Source: Amycolatopsis albispora (GTDB taxonomy: Bacteria; Actinomycetota; Actinomycetes; Mycobacteriales; Pseudonocardiaceae). Taken from it: a stretch of 64,000 nt of DNA. Shown in pieces: positions 8,341-17,365 of this stretch; within the stretch, counting starts at the first letter, position 1, and every line of letters starts with the position of its first letter. The position numbers and the translations under genes were made by a program. The stretch lies in NCBI RefSeq assembly GCF_003312875.1, contig NZ_CP015163.1, positions 5,332,001 to 5,396,000 of the forward strand, written 5' to 3'. The notes beneath the pieces were generated by a model. It was not told where the DNA came from. It saw only the letters and a list, made by a program, of their open reading frames with translations, and ran no database searches.

Positions 8341-9546
8341 ATGACCAGCGGTTACCAGGTGTTCCTCGGCCTGGACGTCGGCAAGGGCGAACACCACGCC
8401 GTCGGCCTGGACCCGGCGGGCAAGCGGCTTCACGACGCGCCGCTGCCCAACAGCGAACCGAAGCTGCGGGCGCTGTTCGACAAGCTCGCCGCGCACGGGC
8501 CGTTGCTGGTGGTGGTCGATCAACCGGCGACGATCGGCGCGCTGCCGGTCGCGGTGGCCCGCGCGGCCGGCCACCGGGTGGCCTACCTGCCCGGCCTGGC
8601 CATGCGACGCATCGCCGACCTCTACCCCGGCCGCGCGAAAACCGACGCCCGGGACGCGTTCGTCATCGCCGACGCCGCCCGCTCGCTGCCGCACACGCTG
8701 CGCCCGGTCGACGTCGGCGACGACGCCCTGGCCGAGCTGGACGTGCTGGTCGGGTTCGACGACGACCTGGCCGGTGAGGCCACCCGGATCGGCAACCGCA
8801 TCCGCGGCCTGCTCACCGGCGTCCACCCCGCCCTGGAACGCGCGATCGGCCCGAGGATCAGTCACCCGGCGGTGCTGGAGATCCTGTCCCGCTGCGGCGG
8901 CCCGACCGGCATCCGCGCCGCCGGCCGCCGCAAGCTCACCGCGATCGCCACCGCGCACGCGCCCCGCATGGGCGACAAACTCGTCACCGCGATCCTGGCC
9001 GCGCTGGACGAGCAGACCGTCGTCGTCCCGGGCACAACGGCGGCCGACACCGTCCTGCCCCGTCTGGCCGACAGCCTGAAAACCGTTCTCCAGCAACGCA
9101 AACAGGTCGCCACCGAGGTCGAAGGGATACTCGATGCGCACCCTCTTGCCGGGGTCCTGACCTCCATGCCCGGCGTCGGGGTCAGGACCGCAGCCCGCAT
9201 CCTGCTGGAGATCGGCGACGCCACGGCGTTCAAGTCCTCCGGCCACCTGGCCGCCTACGCCGGCATCGCCCCGGTCACCCGCAGCTCGGGCTCCTCCATC
9301 AAGGGCGAGCACCCGGCCCGCACCGGCAACCGCAAACTCAAGCGGGCGTTCTTCCTCGCCGCGTTCGCAGCCTTGTCCGACCCCACCAGCAGGGCCTATT
9401 ACCAGCGAAAACGCGATGAAGGGAAGAAGCACAACGCCGCGCTGATCTGCCTGGCGCGGCGCCGCTGCGACGTCCTGTTCGCCATGCTCCGCAACAAGAC
9501 CTACTACCGGCACCCCGAGACCACTCCTGCCCCGGCTGCGGCTTGA
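8341..9546 (+). CDS. IS110-family transposase
   Basis: The ATG at 8341 gives about 401 residues, typical for the family. The N-terminal RuvC-like DEDD domain starts FLGLDVGKGEHHAVGLD (first Asp). It continues with LVVVDQPATIG and the KTDARDAFVIADAAR motif carrying the late acidic pair. The C-terminal domain has SMPGVGVRTAARILLEIGD (helix-hairpin-helix-like), YAGIAPVTRSSGSS with the conserved Ser, and GNRKLKRAFFLAAFAAL. An open frame upstream to 8284 is possible, but the ATG start follows GGCAGGACGG. This serine/DEDD recombinase is expected to act with the bridge RNA encoded just upstream. Confidence 0.93.
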   Translation: MTSGYQVFLGLDVGKGEHHAVGLDPAGKRLHDAPLPNSEPKLRALFDKLAAHGPLLVVVDQPATIGALPVAVARAAGHRVAYLPGLAMRRIADLYPGRAKTDARDAFVIADAARSLPHTLRPVDVGDDALAELDVLVGFDDDLAGEATRIGNRIRGLLTGVHPALERAIGPRISHPAVLEILSRCGGPTGIRAAGRRKLTAIATAHAPRMGDKLVTAILAALDEQTVVVPGTTAADTVLPRLADSLKTVLQQRKQVATEVEGILDAHPLAGVLTSMPGVGVRTAARILLEIGDATAFKSSGHLAAYAGIAPVTRSSGSSIKGEHPARTGNRKLKRAFFLAAFAALSDPTSRAYYQRKRDEGKKHNAALICLARRRCDVLFAMLRNKTYYRHPETTPAPAAA

Positions 9547-9601
9547 CAACCACATAGGGACACCCCCCCCGGTTTTGACAGAGTTCTGAGAGACTGGAGG
9601 T

Positions 9602-10474
9602 ATGCAACTCGGACCCGACGACGCAGCGGCCGCGGTCGAACGCCACCCCTGCCCGCAATGCGACGTCCCCGCCGGCAGCGCCTGCCGCACCCGCGCCGGG
9701 AAGACCGCCGCGAAGTACCACACCGCGCGCTTCATCCTCGTGCCCGCGCTACGCGACGAACTCACCGTACCCGTCCCGGCCGATCGCGGGCCCGGCAAGA
9801 AGTGGACGCAGTGCCCCGAGGTCGCCGCGCCGGCGCCTGAGACGAACGGGGCGCCGATCCGGATCGGCTACGCTCGCTGCTCGACGGCCACCCAGGAGTT
9901 GCAAAGCCAGCTCGACGCGCTCGCGGCCGCGCACTGCACGCGGGTGTTCTCCGAGAAGATCAGCACCCGCATCAAGATCCGCCCCGAGCTGGAGAAGGCA
10001 CTCACCCTCGCCCACGAGATCAAGATCGCGGCACCGGACCAGCCGGTGATCCTGACCGTGCACGAGATGAAACGCCTTGCCCGCAACGCCGCCGAGCTGA
10101 TGACGCTGTCCGCCCAGCTGCAAGGTGGCGGGGTGCAGCTGGAGCTGCTGAGTGGGCCGCTGACCGGCATCTACGACCCACACGGTATGGGATCGATGCT
10201 CTTCGCCGTGCTCGCCGTCGCCGCCCAGCTCGACCGCGACTACATCCGCGAAAAGACCCTCGAAGGCCAGCAGGCCGCCGCCGCACGCGGCAACCACGGC
10301 GGCCGACCCAAGGTGATCGACGAAGACGACGTGCTCTTCGCCCGCGCCCTGCGCGACAAGGGCACCCCGATGCCCGACATCGTCAAGAAGCTGACCATCA
10401 AGACCGGCAAGAACGCCGGCCGGCACCCCTCAGTTGCCTCGCTCTACCGCGCCCTCGCCGACAACGACGCCTGA
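9602..10474 (+). CDS. tnpR: Serine recombinase (Tn3 resolvase TnpR) with N-terminal zinc domain
   Basis: 290 residues. An N-terminal Cys/His domain (HPCPQCDVPAGSACRT with KYHTARF, about residues 18-45) precedes a standard resolvase catalytic domain: IGYARCSTATQELQSQ with the nucleophile Ser, then EKISTRIKIRPELEKAL and the HEMKRLARN arginine motif. The DNA-binding tail has GRPKVIDEDD and an HTH near the end. Its TGA falls at 10472-10474, touching the right inverted repeat. It resolves cointegrates made by TnpA; the res site is probably in the short stretch before the gene, where I could not delimit it. The zinc domain resembles mobile-element zinc fingers. Confidence 0.9.
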   Translation: MQLGPDDAAAAVERHPCPQCDVPAGSACRTRAGKTAAKYHTARFILVPALRDELTVPVPADRGPGKKWTQCPEVAAPAPETNGAPIRIGYARCSTATQELQSQLDALAAAHCTRVFSEKISTRIKIRPELEKALTLAHEIKIAAPDQPVILTVHEMKRLARNAAELMTLSAQLQGGGVQLELLSGPLTGIYDPHGMGSMLFAVLAVAAQLDRDYIREKTLEGQQAAAARGNHGGRPKVIDEDDVLFARALRDKGTPMPDIVKKLTIKTGKNAGRHPSVASLYRALADNDA

Positions 10475-10527
10475 CCAGGCACTACCCGACTACTTGGCAG
10501 GTTTCTCCCGTATCCCGGCGGTCCCCC
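10474..10527 (-). repeat. Tn3 right terminal inverted repeat, 54 bp
   Basis: Reverse complement of 3562-3615 with one mismatch. It abuts the resolvase stop codon on its inner side and TCCTA on its outer side. Confidence 0.95.
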
Positions 10528-10532
10528 TCCTA
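10528..10532. repeat. Right target-site duplication TCCTA
   Basis: Second copy of the 5-bp target duplication. Deleting 3562-10532 rejoins TCC-TA with C to give Ser-Tyr and restores the open frame of the interrupted gene. Confidence 0.95.
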
Positions 10533-11800
10533 CCGCTGCCCGACCTGTGGGGCCATGGGCCGTCTGCTGCGCGGGCACTGCGTATCCTGCATCGCGCGTC
10601 GGGACTTGGTCGAGCTGTTCACCCAGCCCGACGGGCAACCGGCCGCCTGGTTGGCGCCGCTGGCCGAGCTGCTGGAGAGCTACGACAACCCGTACTCGCT
10701 GTGCCTGTATCTGCGCCGGCCCGGCGGACAACTCATCCGCCGCATGGTCACCGGCGAACTGGCTTGCTCGCACGAGGCACTCGACGAGCTCCGGCAGACC
10801 ACCGCGGTCCAGCACCTGCGCGGTACTCGCCGAGATCCTCGAACCCCGCGAGGAAGAACTCGCCCAGCTCACCCGCGACGTCCAGACCCTGCTGGCCCGA
10901 GTAACCGTCCAGCAGGACAAGACCATCCTGGCTCGCTACGTCCGGTGGCACCTGATGCCCCTGGCCCACCAGCGCGCCGAGCGGGATTCCGGCTTCACGC
11001 GCTACCAGCGCGAACACCTCCGGCGGAAGCTCGACGCCGCCCGCCTGTTGCTGAGCTACCTCCGCGCCCGCGGCATCAGCCTGGCCGCCCTCACCCAACC
11101 CGTGATGGACCGCTGGCTGATCCGCAACCGGCCCCGCCAGCGTTACGCGCGCCCGTTCCTGCTGTGGGCCGCAACCAACGGCCTCGCCCCCGCCCACGTC
11201 GCGATCGGCACCTCGGCCCACACCGGCAACCGGGAGATCATGAGCGACACCGACCGAGTCCTGCTCGCCGTCAAGCTGGAGACCGACGACACCCAGGCGC
11301 TGACCGATCGTGCCGCCGGCTGCCTGGTCCTGCAATACGGGCAAAGCTGCTGGCGACTGGTCAACCTCACCACCGACGACGTCCTCGCCCACCCGGACGA
11401 GCCCGGCGTCCTCGGCCTGCAACTCGGCCGCGACCCCTTGTGGCTACGCCCCCGGCTGTCCGTACTCCTGCAGCAGCTCGTCAACAACCGCCGCCCGCTC
11501 GCGGGCGCGCTGCGGCACCGCCCGACTCCCTACCTGTTCCCAGGGCTGCGCCCCGACCGGCCGATGACGTCGGCCACCCTCCAGGCCCGGCTGCGCAAGC
11601 TGGGCGTCCCCAGCGCCCGCACCGCCCGCAACGGCGCCTGGATGTCACTGGTTGGTTCCGTCCACTGGAAGATGCTCGCCGACCTGCTCGGTGTGGCCGA
11701 CACCACCGCCAGCGCCTGGCACCGGGAGAACGGCGGCGACCGCGCCAGCTACGTCGCCAGCCGCCTTCGCCAGGGACAACGAAGCGTCGCACCCGAGTAA
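10533..11800 (+). pseudogene. 3' part of the split zinc-knuckle / tyrosine-recombinase-like gene, frameshifted
   Basis: Continues in frame from the 5' part: YRCPTCGAMGRLLRGHCVSC is a further zinc ribbon. It is followed by RRDLVELFTQPDGQPAAWLAP and LCLYLRRPGGQLIRRM. Near 10820 the frame shifts (QHLR, then AVLAEILEPREEELA in the next frame) and runs to TAA 11800. The C-terminal 300 residues have the helical layout of a tyrosine recombinase: an N-terminal SAM-like part (RYARPFLLWAATNGLA) and a core with QYGQSCWRLVNLTTDDVL and LADLLGVADTTASAW. The catalytic HxxR and Tyr are not recognisable, so it may be a catalytically inactive partner recombinase. Confidence 0.6.
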
Positions 11801-11854
11801 CCGTGGCGCCATGTGTGTCCACTATGTGTCCACGTGGGTGTGTCAGTCGAACTG

Positions 11855-12506
11855 TGTAAGCCGTGGCCCTGACAGGCTGGCGGGGAGTTGATCTCCCCGC
11901 TGGCCGGAAGGGCGCGACGCAGTGACCGATGTAGGAAGTAAGGGCAATGATCGCGAGGTGGATGGTGGTGGCGCCGAGTCGGATGTGGTGGAGCAGTTGC
12001 TGCGCCAGGCCGACTCCTCGGGGCGTCAGCTGGTTGGACCCGGCGGGCTGCTCACGGAGCTGACCCAGCGGGTGCTGGAACGTGCACTGGATACCGAGAT
12101 GTCTGATCACCTCGGCTACGAACCTGGTGACAAGGCCGGGGTCGGGTCGGGCAATTCCCGCAACGGCCGGACCGCCAAGACGGTGCTGACCGATGTCGGC
12201 CCGGTCGACATCACCGTTCCCCGGGATCGCAACGGCACCTTCGAACCGGCGATCGTGCGTAAACGGCAGCGCCGTCTGGACGGGCTCAACGACGCGATCA
12301 TCTCCCTGTATGCCCGCGGCATGACCGTGCGCGATATCCAAGCCCACCTCACCGACATCTACGGGGTTGAGGTCTCACCCGACCTGATCTCCAAAGTCAC
12401 CGACGCGGTGGCCGAGGAGATCACCGAGTGGCAGAACCGGCCGCTCGGCTCGAGCTGGGCGGTGCTGTTCGTCGACGCCCTCTGGATCAAGATCCGCGAG
12501 GGTCAG
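11855..12506 (+). mobile_element. IS256-family remnant, left part only
   Basis: The left end lies near 11855-11900, just before a truncated transposase. The element stops abruptly at about 12506, where coding sequence of the oppositely oriented coupling-protein gene begins. The right half and right end are missing, so the junction marks a deletion. Confidence 0.7.
11922..12506 (+). pseudogene. IS256-family transposase, C-terminally truncated
   Basis: Begins at GTG 11922. The protein has the mutator-type signature: LTELTQRVLERALDTEMSDHLGYE, then NSRNGRTAKTVLTDVGPVDI and VPRDRNGTFEPAIVRKRQRR, then IISLYARGMTVRDIQAHL and SPDLISKVTDAV. It reaches VLFVDALWIKIREGQ, the first catalytic Asp region, and is cut there after about 195 residues of a normal 400 or so. 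It cannot be active. The remaining open frame to 12617 is antisense to the coupling-protein gene. Confidence 0.9.
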
Positions 12507-14088
12507 TTTCCCCGCCATCCAAGGGGTTCAGGCATGGTGGCCGGGATTTCGAATCGGCGTCGAAGATCACGACACGATCCGCTACCGAGCGAGGCAGGCG
12601 GGAGAGCATGTCGGTGACGAGGTCGCCCTTGGGGTCGATGAGCACGATCCCGCGTCCGGCCTCGGCGTCGGCCAGGATCATGTTGCCCAGCAAGGTGGAT
12701 TTGCCGGAGCCGGTCGCGCCGATGACGTGCAGGTGGTGCCGCGCGTCCGGGACACGCAGCGCCACGGGTCGTTCGTGTCCGGTGTCGGTGACGCCGATCG
12801 GCTTGGCCTCCGGGCCGGGCGTGGCGATGCCGGGTGGCGGGGAGATCGCGCGGGCGCCGGCACGCTGCACGCCGGGGATCGCCTCGTCGGTCGGCAAGTG
12901 CGCCAGGGCCGCCAGTTCGGCCACGGACAGCAGGTCGCCCTTGCCGAGGCGCCGGTCGGCCAGGACGGGGCCGGGGTGGCGGACGCGGTGGCGGGTGTAG
13001 TGGTTGTGCTCGGTGTAGGAGGCGAAGCTCGCGGCCAGCGCGTGTGCCCGGCCGCGGGCGACATCCCGCGCCTGGCGGACCTCGCTCTCAGCGGCGTCGG
13101 CGGGCAGGAGGGTGGCGACGGCGTAGCGGATGACCGTCTCGTACTGCGAGCCGCGCTGTTTGGCGACGATGGCGCGGTTCTGCGCCGCGTACTCCAGCGA
13201 GGTCTGTGGATCGCTGTGCAGCGCCCCGGACTTCGCCGTGCGCCGGACGGAACCGGACTTCAGGCCGGGAGTGACCAGATCGAGCAGCCGACCGACCACT
13301 CGGGTGGAACCGCCGGTGTGTACTCGCCGCGCGGAGCGGCGCGCCTTCGCGACGCGGCGGCCGGTGACCGGGCGGGCGAGGATCTGGACGCAGGCGTACT
13401 CGTCGCGGCCGAGGCCGACCGGGGCGCCGATCAGGGCACGGAGCGGGTCGGCGTCGAAGTCGGTGCGGATCGGTAGCGCCTCGGAGCGGGCGAGGCGGAG
13501 TTCGCCGCCGACGACCAGCCGCCGCTGCCCGTCGCCAGGTGATGGCAGGGGCGGGTCGGGGGTGCCGACGCGGGTGTGTGAGCCGGGCCAGGCGGCCTCG
13601 ATGGCGCGTTCGACGAGGCCGGGTGGGATCACGCCGGGCACCCACAGCCGGATGCCGACCCCTGCCTCGGAGAACGTGTACTCGCAGGCCACATGGGGCT
13701 GCCCGGTGAACCACCGGCGCCAGGCCGGGCGCAGCAGCCCGACGAGGTTGGACCACAAGGCCGCGCCGCCCGCGGGATCCACGGTGGGCGGGGCGAGCAC
13801 GGTGACCTGGCGGGCGTCGGCGACCATCCTCGCGTGACAGCGCCGCGCCCACCGGCGCCGGCCGATCACGAAGCCCGCGATGCCGACTGCGAGCATTGGG
13901 CCGACAAACGGCCCCCAGGTGATCGCCCAGTCCCGCAGGTGACCGAGCAGCGTGAGCAGTGCACCGCCGGGGTCGCGCAGGTAGTCCCCGAGCCACCCAT
14001 TCGTCAGGCCCGTCCGCACGATTCCGTGAGCAGCCAGCGCATTGGACGGCTCGGGGTGGTTGAGGACAGCCGGTATCCAGGAAAGCAT
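12507..14088 (-). pseudogene. Type IV coupling protein (VirD4/TraG-like), truncated by the IS256 junction
   Basis: The last gene of the conjugation operon. The N-terminus has a hydrophobic segment (GPFVGPMLAVGIAGFVIG, about residues 59-76). A long middle domain is followed by the ATPase start HVIGATGSGKSTLLGNMILA (Walker A) and GIVLIDPKGDLVTDM. Coding sequence ends at PCLNPLDG and then enters IS256 DNA, so Walker B and the rest of the RecA-like domain are lost. Coupling proteins deliver the relaxase-DNA complex to the secretion channel. Without this domain the element should not be self-transmissible. Confidence 0.85.
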
Positions 14089-14144
14089 TACGGTGTCCTT
14101 CCAAGAAAGTAAGAAATGCTCAAGCGGAAAAGGGACGGCCGATG

Positions 14145-16097
14145 TCAGGCGGCGTCGAGTTCGATGTCGTCATCAGCACCGAACGAGCCGAACTCATCGC
14201 CCCCGGCCGCATACGCCTGCTCGCTGGCGAAGCCCAGGTTCACGAAGGACTGCTCCTCGGCGTCGGCCTCGCCGGGGTCGACGTCGGCGGCGTATCCGGC
14301 GAGTTCGGCCGGATTACTCGTGACGAGGTAGTGCTCTGTGGGCGAGGCGATACTTTGGAACGCGACGCGCTGGGTGCCCGCCGACAGCAATCCCTGACCT
14401 CGGTCAGCCGACAGCAGGAATTGCCGTTCTCCGGCCGACAGATCGAAGGTTTGGGTGATCTCGTCGATGGCTTGCGACGCCTGCCGCAGCAGCACTTGGG
14501 TCGCCGCGTTGGCCACCACGGCTTTGCCGAGATCGTTACCGAGAACATCGGCGGTGTCTTGGGTCGCGACCGTCAAGCCTGCCCAGTGTTTCCGGGAGGC
14601 TTTGGCCATGCGGAACAGGAACTCCGCGCCTGACTTCTCTTTCATCAGCAGCCACGCCTCGTCCACGACCACCAGGCGCGGGCGGCGAATCGCGGGGTTG
14701 GACACCCGCCGCCACACCGCGTCCAGGGTGAGCAGCGTGCCGATGGCTTTCAGCTCGTCGGGCAGGTCCCGCAGACTGAACACCACCAAATGGCCTTCCG
14801 GATTGGTGGTGGTCGGGCCGTCGAACAGCTGCTTGAACGCGCCCTCGACGAACGGGTGCAGCCTCGCCGCGAGCTCGGCGGCGGCCCGGTCGCCGGCCTG
14901 GCCCGCGGTGGCCAGCTGGTCGCGCAAGGTCCGCAAGGTGGGTGAGGGGCGAGTCCACGTGCGGGCGTCGGCGGTGATCCCCACCGACTGGTAGGTAGCG
15001 GCGATGCCCCGGTCCAGCGCGGCCCGCTCGGCGGCTTCCAGCTCACTGCCGACGAGCACCGCGATGACGGTGTGCAGGAACAGCGACCGCCGCACGAGGG
15101 CGTCTTTCGGTGCGGTCCGGCGGCCGTCGGCGCGGGTGTGGATGGGCAGGTCGAACGGGTTGAGCCGGACGTCGCGGGCACCGAGATGGACGTAGGTGCC
15201 GCCCACGGCGGCGGCCAGGCGGGCGTACTCGTCTTCCGGGTCGACGACCGCGATCTCGATTCCTCGGTACAGGCTGCGCAGGAGTTCGAGCTTGACCAGG
15301 TAGGACTTGCCCGCGCCGCTGCGCCCGAGGATGACGGAGTTGTGGTTGTGCATCCCGTCGCCGAAACGGTCCCAGTGCACCAGGCCCTGCGATCCGACGT
15401 TGTAGCCGTAGAGCACGCCGGACGGCGCGGCCACCGAGGTCGGGTCGGCTGCGGGCAGGTCGGGCGAGGTGAACGGGAACGCGGCCGAGAGCGCACTCGT
15501 GTCGAAGGTGCGCCTCATTCCGATCAGGTCGAGGCCCATCGGCAGCGTTGACACCCAGCCCTGCAGTGACCGGTAGGTGGTGTGCTTGGCGTCCAGCAGC
15601 AGGCTCGCCGCCAGCGAGCGCAGCGCCGCTACCTCGTTGGCCAGCGCCTGCTCGGACGGGGCGTGGATCGTGAGGTACAGCCCGACACGGAACAGCTTGC
15701 CTTCGCCGCGCGCGACACGGGAGCTGAGGTCGTAGGCGTCCTCGGCGGCGGCTTCGACCTGCGGGTCGTAGAGGCGGCCGTGCTCGGCGGTGTGCCGCCG
15801 GCCGCTCTCGAGTTTGGCGAGCTGCTTCTTCAGCCGCGAGGCGGCGGTGGCCGGGTCGATCGGCCCGACATGCAGCGCGACGTCCAATCGGCCGGGGTAG
15901 ATCAGCAAGGGCGCGAGCCAGCCGGGGTGTACCTCACGCGGGAACCCGGTCACGGCGAAGCTGGACACCCACTCGTTGCCGACTTCGAGATGCCGTGCGC
16001 CGACGGACAGGGCGTCCGGCGTGAACGCGGCTGCCCGGTGGTGCGCGGCGGGCCGGGTGTTGGGACGGCGCTGGCCGCGCCGCGTTCGGGTGGTCAT
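14145..16097 (-). CDS. VirB4/TraC-type conjugative ATPase
   Basis: 650 residues from ATG 16097, which overlaps the preceding gene's stop (TGATG). The N-terminal half carries the VirB4 fold (WVSSFAVTGFPREVHPGWLAP, LYLTIHAPSEQAL). The ATPase half has HNHNSVILGRSGAGKSYLVK (Walker A, about residue 270), VVDPEDEY, and RPRLVVVDEAWLLMKEKSG (Walker B), then SRKHWAGLTVATQD, a typical VirB4 arginine/glutamine region. It ends in an acidic tail. It powers pilus/channel assembly in Gram-positive type IV secretion. The gene looks intact, 56 bp upstream of the truncated coupling-protein gene. Confidence 0.92.
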   Translation of the reverse strand: MTTRTRRGQRRPNTRPAAHHRAAAFTPDALSVGARHLEVGNEWVSSFAVTGFPREVHPGWLAPLLIYPGRLDVALHVGPIDPATAASRLKKQLAKLESGRRHTAEHGRLYDPQVEAAAEDAYDLSSRVARGEGKLFRVGLYLTIHAPSEQALANEVAALRSLAASLLLDAKHTTYRSLQGWVSTLPMGLDLIGMRRTFDTSALSAAFPFTSPDLPAADPTSVAAPSGVLYGYNVGSQGLVHWDRFGDGMHNHNSVILGRSGAGKSYLVKLELLRSLYRGIEIAVVDPEDEYARLAAAVGGTYVHLGARDVRLNPFDLPIHTRADGRRTAPKDALVRRSLFLHTVIAVLVGSELEAAERAALDRGIAATYQSVGITADARTWTRPSPTLRTLRDQLATAGQAGDRAAAELAARLHPFVEGAFKQLFDGPTTTNPEGHLVVFSLRDLPDELKAIGTLLTLDAVWRRVSNPAIRRPRLVVVDEAWLLMKEKSGAEFLFRMAKASRKHWAGLTVATQDTADVLGNDLGKAVVANAATQVLLRQASQAIDEITQTFDLSAGERQFLLSADRGQGLLSAGTQRVAFQSIASPTEHYLVTSNPAELAGYAADVDPGEADAEEQSFVNLGFASEQAYAAGGDEFGSFGADDDIELDAA

Positions 16098-17365
16098 CAC
16101 AACCGCCCCCTCTCCGGGTAGTCGTCGTCGTCCTCGTAGTTCCAGTCGTCGACCTCGCCGTCGTCCGGGCCGTACTCGTCCTGGTCGACCGCGGCACGGT
16201 CGTCGCCCTGCCAGAACGTGCGGTCCTCGGCGAGTTCGCCGTCGTCCAGGTCGGTGCCGCCGGCGGTGGTGATGACCTCGTCGGCACCGGCCAGGGCCGC
16301 CGAGGGCGGCAGCAGGGTGTCGGGGTTGCACGCAGAGGCGAGCACGGCAGTGGCCTGCCCGGCGTCCAGCGGGGTGACCACGATCCCGGCGGGCGAGAGC
16401 AGTTCGATCGCCTCGCTGAGGCGGCGCACCAGCCGTGACTCCGCCGCCCGTCGCGCGCCAGCGCTCGCCTGTGTGGTCTCGGCATTCGCGCGGCGTTTAC
16501 CGCGGGTCAGCGAGGACAGCACCGCCAGCGGGCCGGGTCCGCCGAGCCCGTCGGTCGGCCCGGCGGCGCCCATTCGCTCGCGCAGGATCAGCAACACCTG
16601 ACGGCGCAGCAGGTCGGTCTGCTCGCCGAGCTGCACCAAGTAGTCGGCGTGCTCGATGGCGGCGGCCTCCAACGCCGGGTGTGGCAACCCGCCCGCACGC
16701 GCCCGCAGCTCGGCGATCTGGCCGGACAGGTCGAGCCGTTCGGTGCGTACCAGCACCTGCACGGGCGCGGTCAGGCTGTGCAGGTAGCGGCCGAAGCTGG
16801 CGACCAGGGACTCCTGCTCGGACGCTGTCCGCAGCGCGAAGTTCACCGTGGAAGCGACCGCGACGACGGCCAGGCCGTCGGTGCCCAGGTCAACCACGCC
16901 GGTGTCGGTGACCGCCTCGGCGGGCAGCCGCAACGCCGACGGCGAGATCTGCTCGGGCACCGCCGCCTTGCTCTTGGCCTTGGCCGACCGGCCTTTGCCG
17001 GTGCCTGCGGTCCGGCTCGCGCTCGTGGCGGCGGTCTGGCTGGTCAGCCATTCCGGCGCGGGGCGAACGCCTTCGGGGGCAGCGACGCGGTGGCGCGGTC
17101 CCATGCGTTGCCGGATCGCGGCGACCAGCAGTCGGTCCATCGAGATCCCGTCGCGCTGGCCGAGCGCGATGACGGCCGCGCTCACCCCGATCGGGATGGC
17201 CAGCGCGAGGAACACCGGCAGCGGCACGACCGCGCGAGTGGTGGTCCAACCGGCGTAGAGCACCAGGCCGGTCACCGCGAGGATCGCCAGTTGGCGGGCG
17301 GTCAACGGGCCGATCACTTTGTCGGCCATGTCGACGTCGGCGGGAATGCGAACGGGCGAAGTCAC
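16097..17365 (-). CDS. PrgI-family / SCO6880-like conjugation membrane protein
   Basis: A GTG start overlaps the stop of the upstream gene (GTGA), and its own stop overlaps the VirB4 start, indicating tight coupling. The N-terminus contains the PrgI-type start VRIPADVDMADKVIGPLTARQLAIL. Two membrane helices follow (about residues 25-45 and 48-68: VVPLPVFLALAIPIGVSAAV). The rest is a soluble domain and a very acidic C-terminus (DDGEVDDWNYEDDDDYPE). PrgI/VirB3-like proteins sit beside VirB4 in Gram-positive systems and anchor it to the membrane. Its place directly before VirB4 supports that role. Confidence 0.82.
   Translation of the reverse strand: MTSPVRIPADVDMADKVIGPLTARQLAILAVTGLVLYAGWTTTRAVVPLPVFLALAIPIGVSAAVIALGQRDGISMDRLLVAAIRQRMGPRHRVAAPEGVRPAPEWLTSQTAATSASRTAGTGKGRSAKAKSKAAVPEQISPSALRLPAEAVTDTGVVDLGTDGLAVVAVASTVNFALRTASEQESLVASFGRYLHSLTAPVQVLVRTERLDLSGQIAELRARAGGLPHPALEAAAIEHADYLVQLGEQTDLLRRQVLLILRERMGAAGPTDGLGGPGPLAVLSSLTRGKRRANAETTQASAGARRAAESRLVRRLSEAIELLSPAGIVVTPLDAGQATAVLASACNPDTLLPPSAALAGADEVITTAGGTDLDDGELAEDRTFWQGDDRAAVDQDEYGPDDGEVDDWNYEDDDDYPERGRL

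Larger units (their letters stand above)
8115..9570 (+). mobile_element. IS110-family insertion sequence nested in the Tn3 unit
   Basis: It contains one IS110-type transposase with a roughly 220-bp noncoding leader. C-rich runs (8104-8113 and 9564-9571) sit near both ends. IS110 elements lack long terminal inverted repeats and usually leave no or very short duplications, so the ends given here are approximate. The position between the DUF4241 gene and the resolvase shows that it entered after the transposon was assembled or was recruited as cargo. Confidence 0.7.
3562..10527. mobile_element. Complete Tn3-family transposon, 6,966 bp
   Basis: The unit is bounded by 54-bp inverted repeats with one mismatch and flanked by 5-bp direct repeats. 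It carries a 1,032-residue Tn3-type transposase at the left end, a serine recombinase (resolvase) whose stop codon lies at the inner edge of the right repeat, and cargo in between. The cargo is a truncated small gene, a DUF4241 gene and a nested IS110-family element. The intact ends, transposase and resolvase suggest recent and possibly still mobile insertion. The target was the zinc-knuckle recombinase-like gene. Confidence 0.95.
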
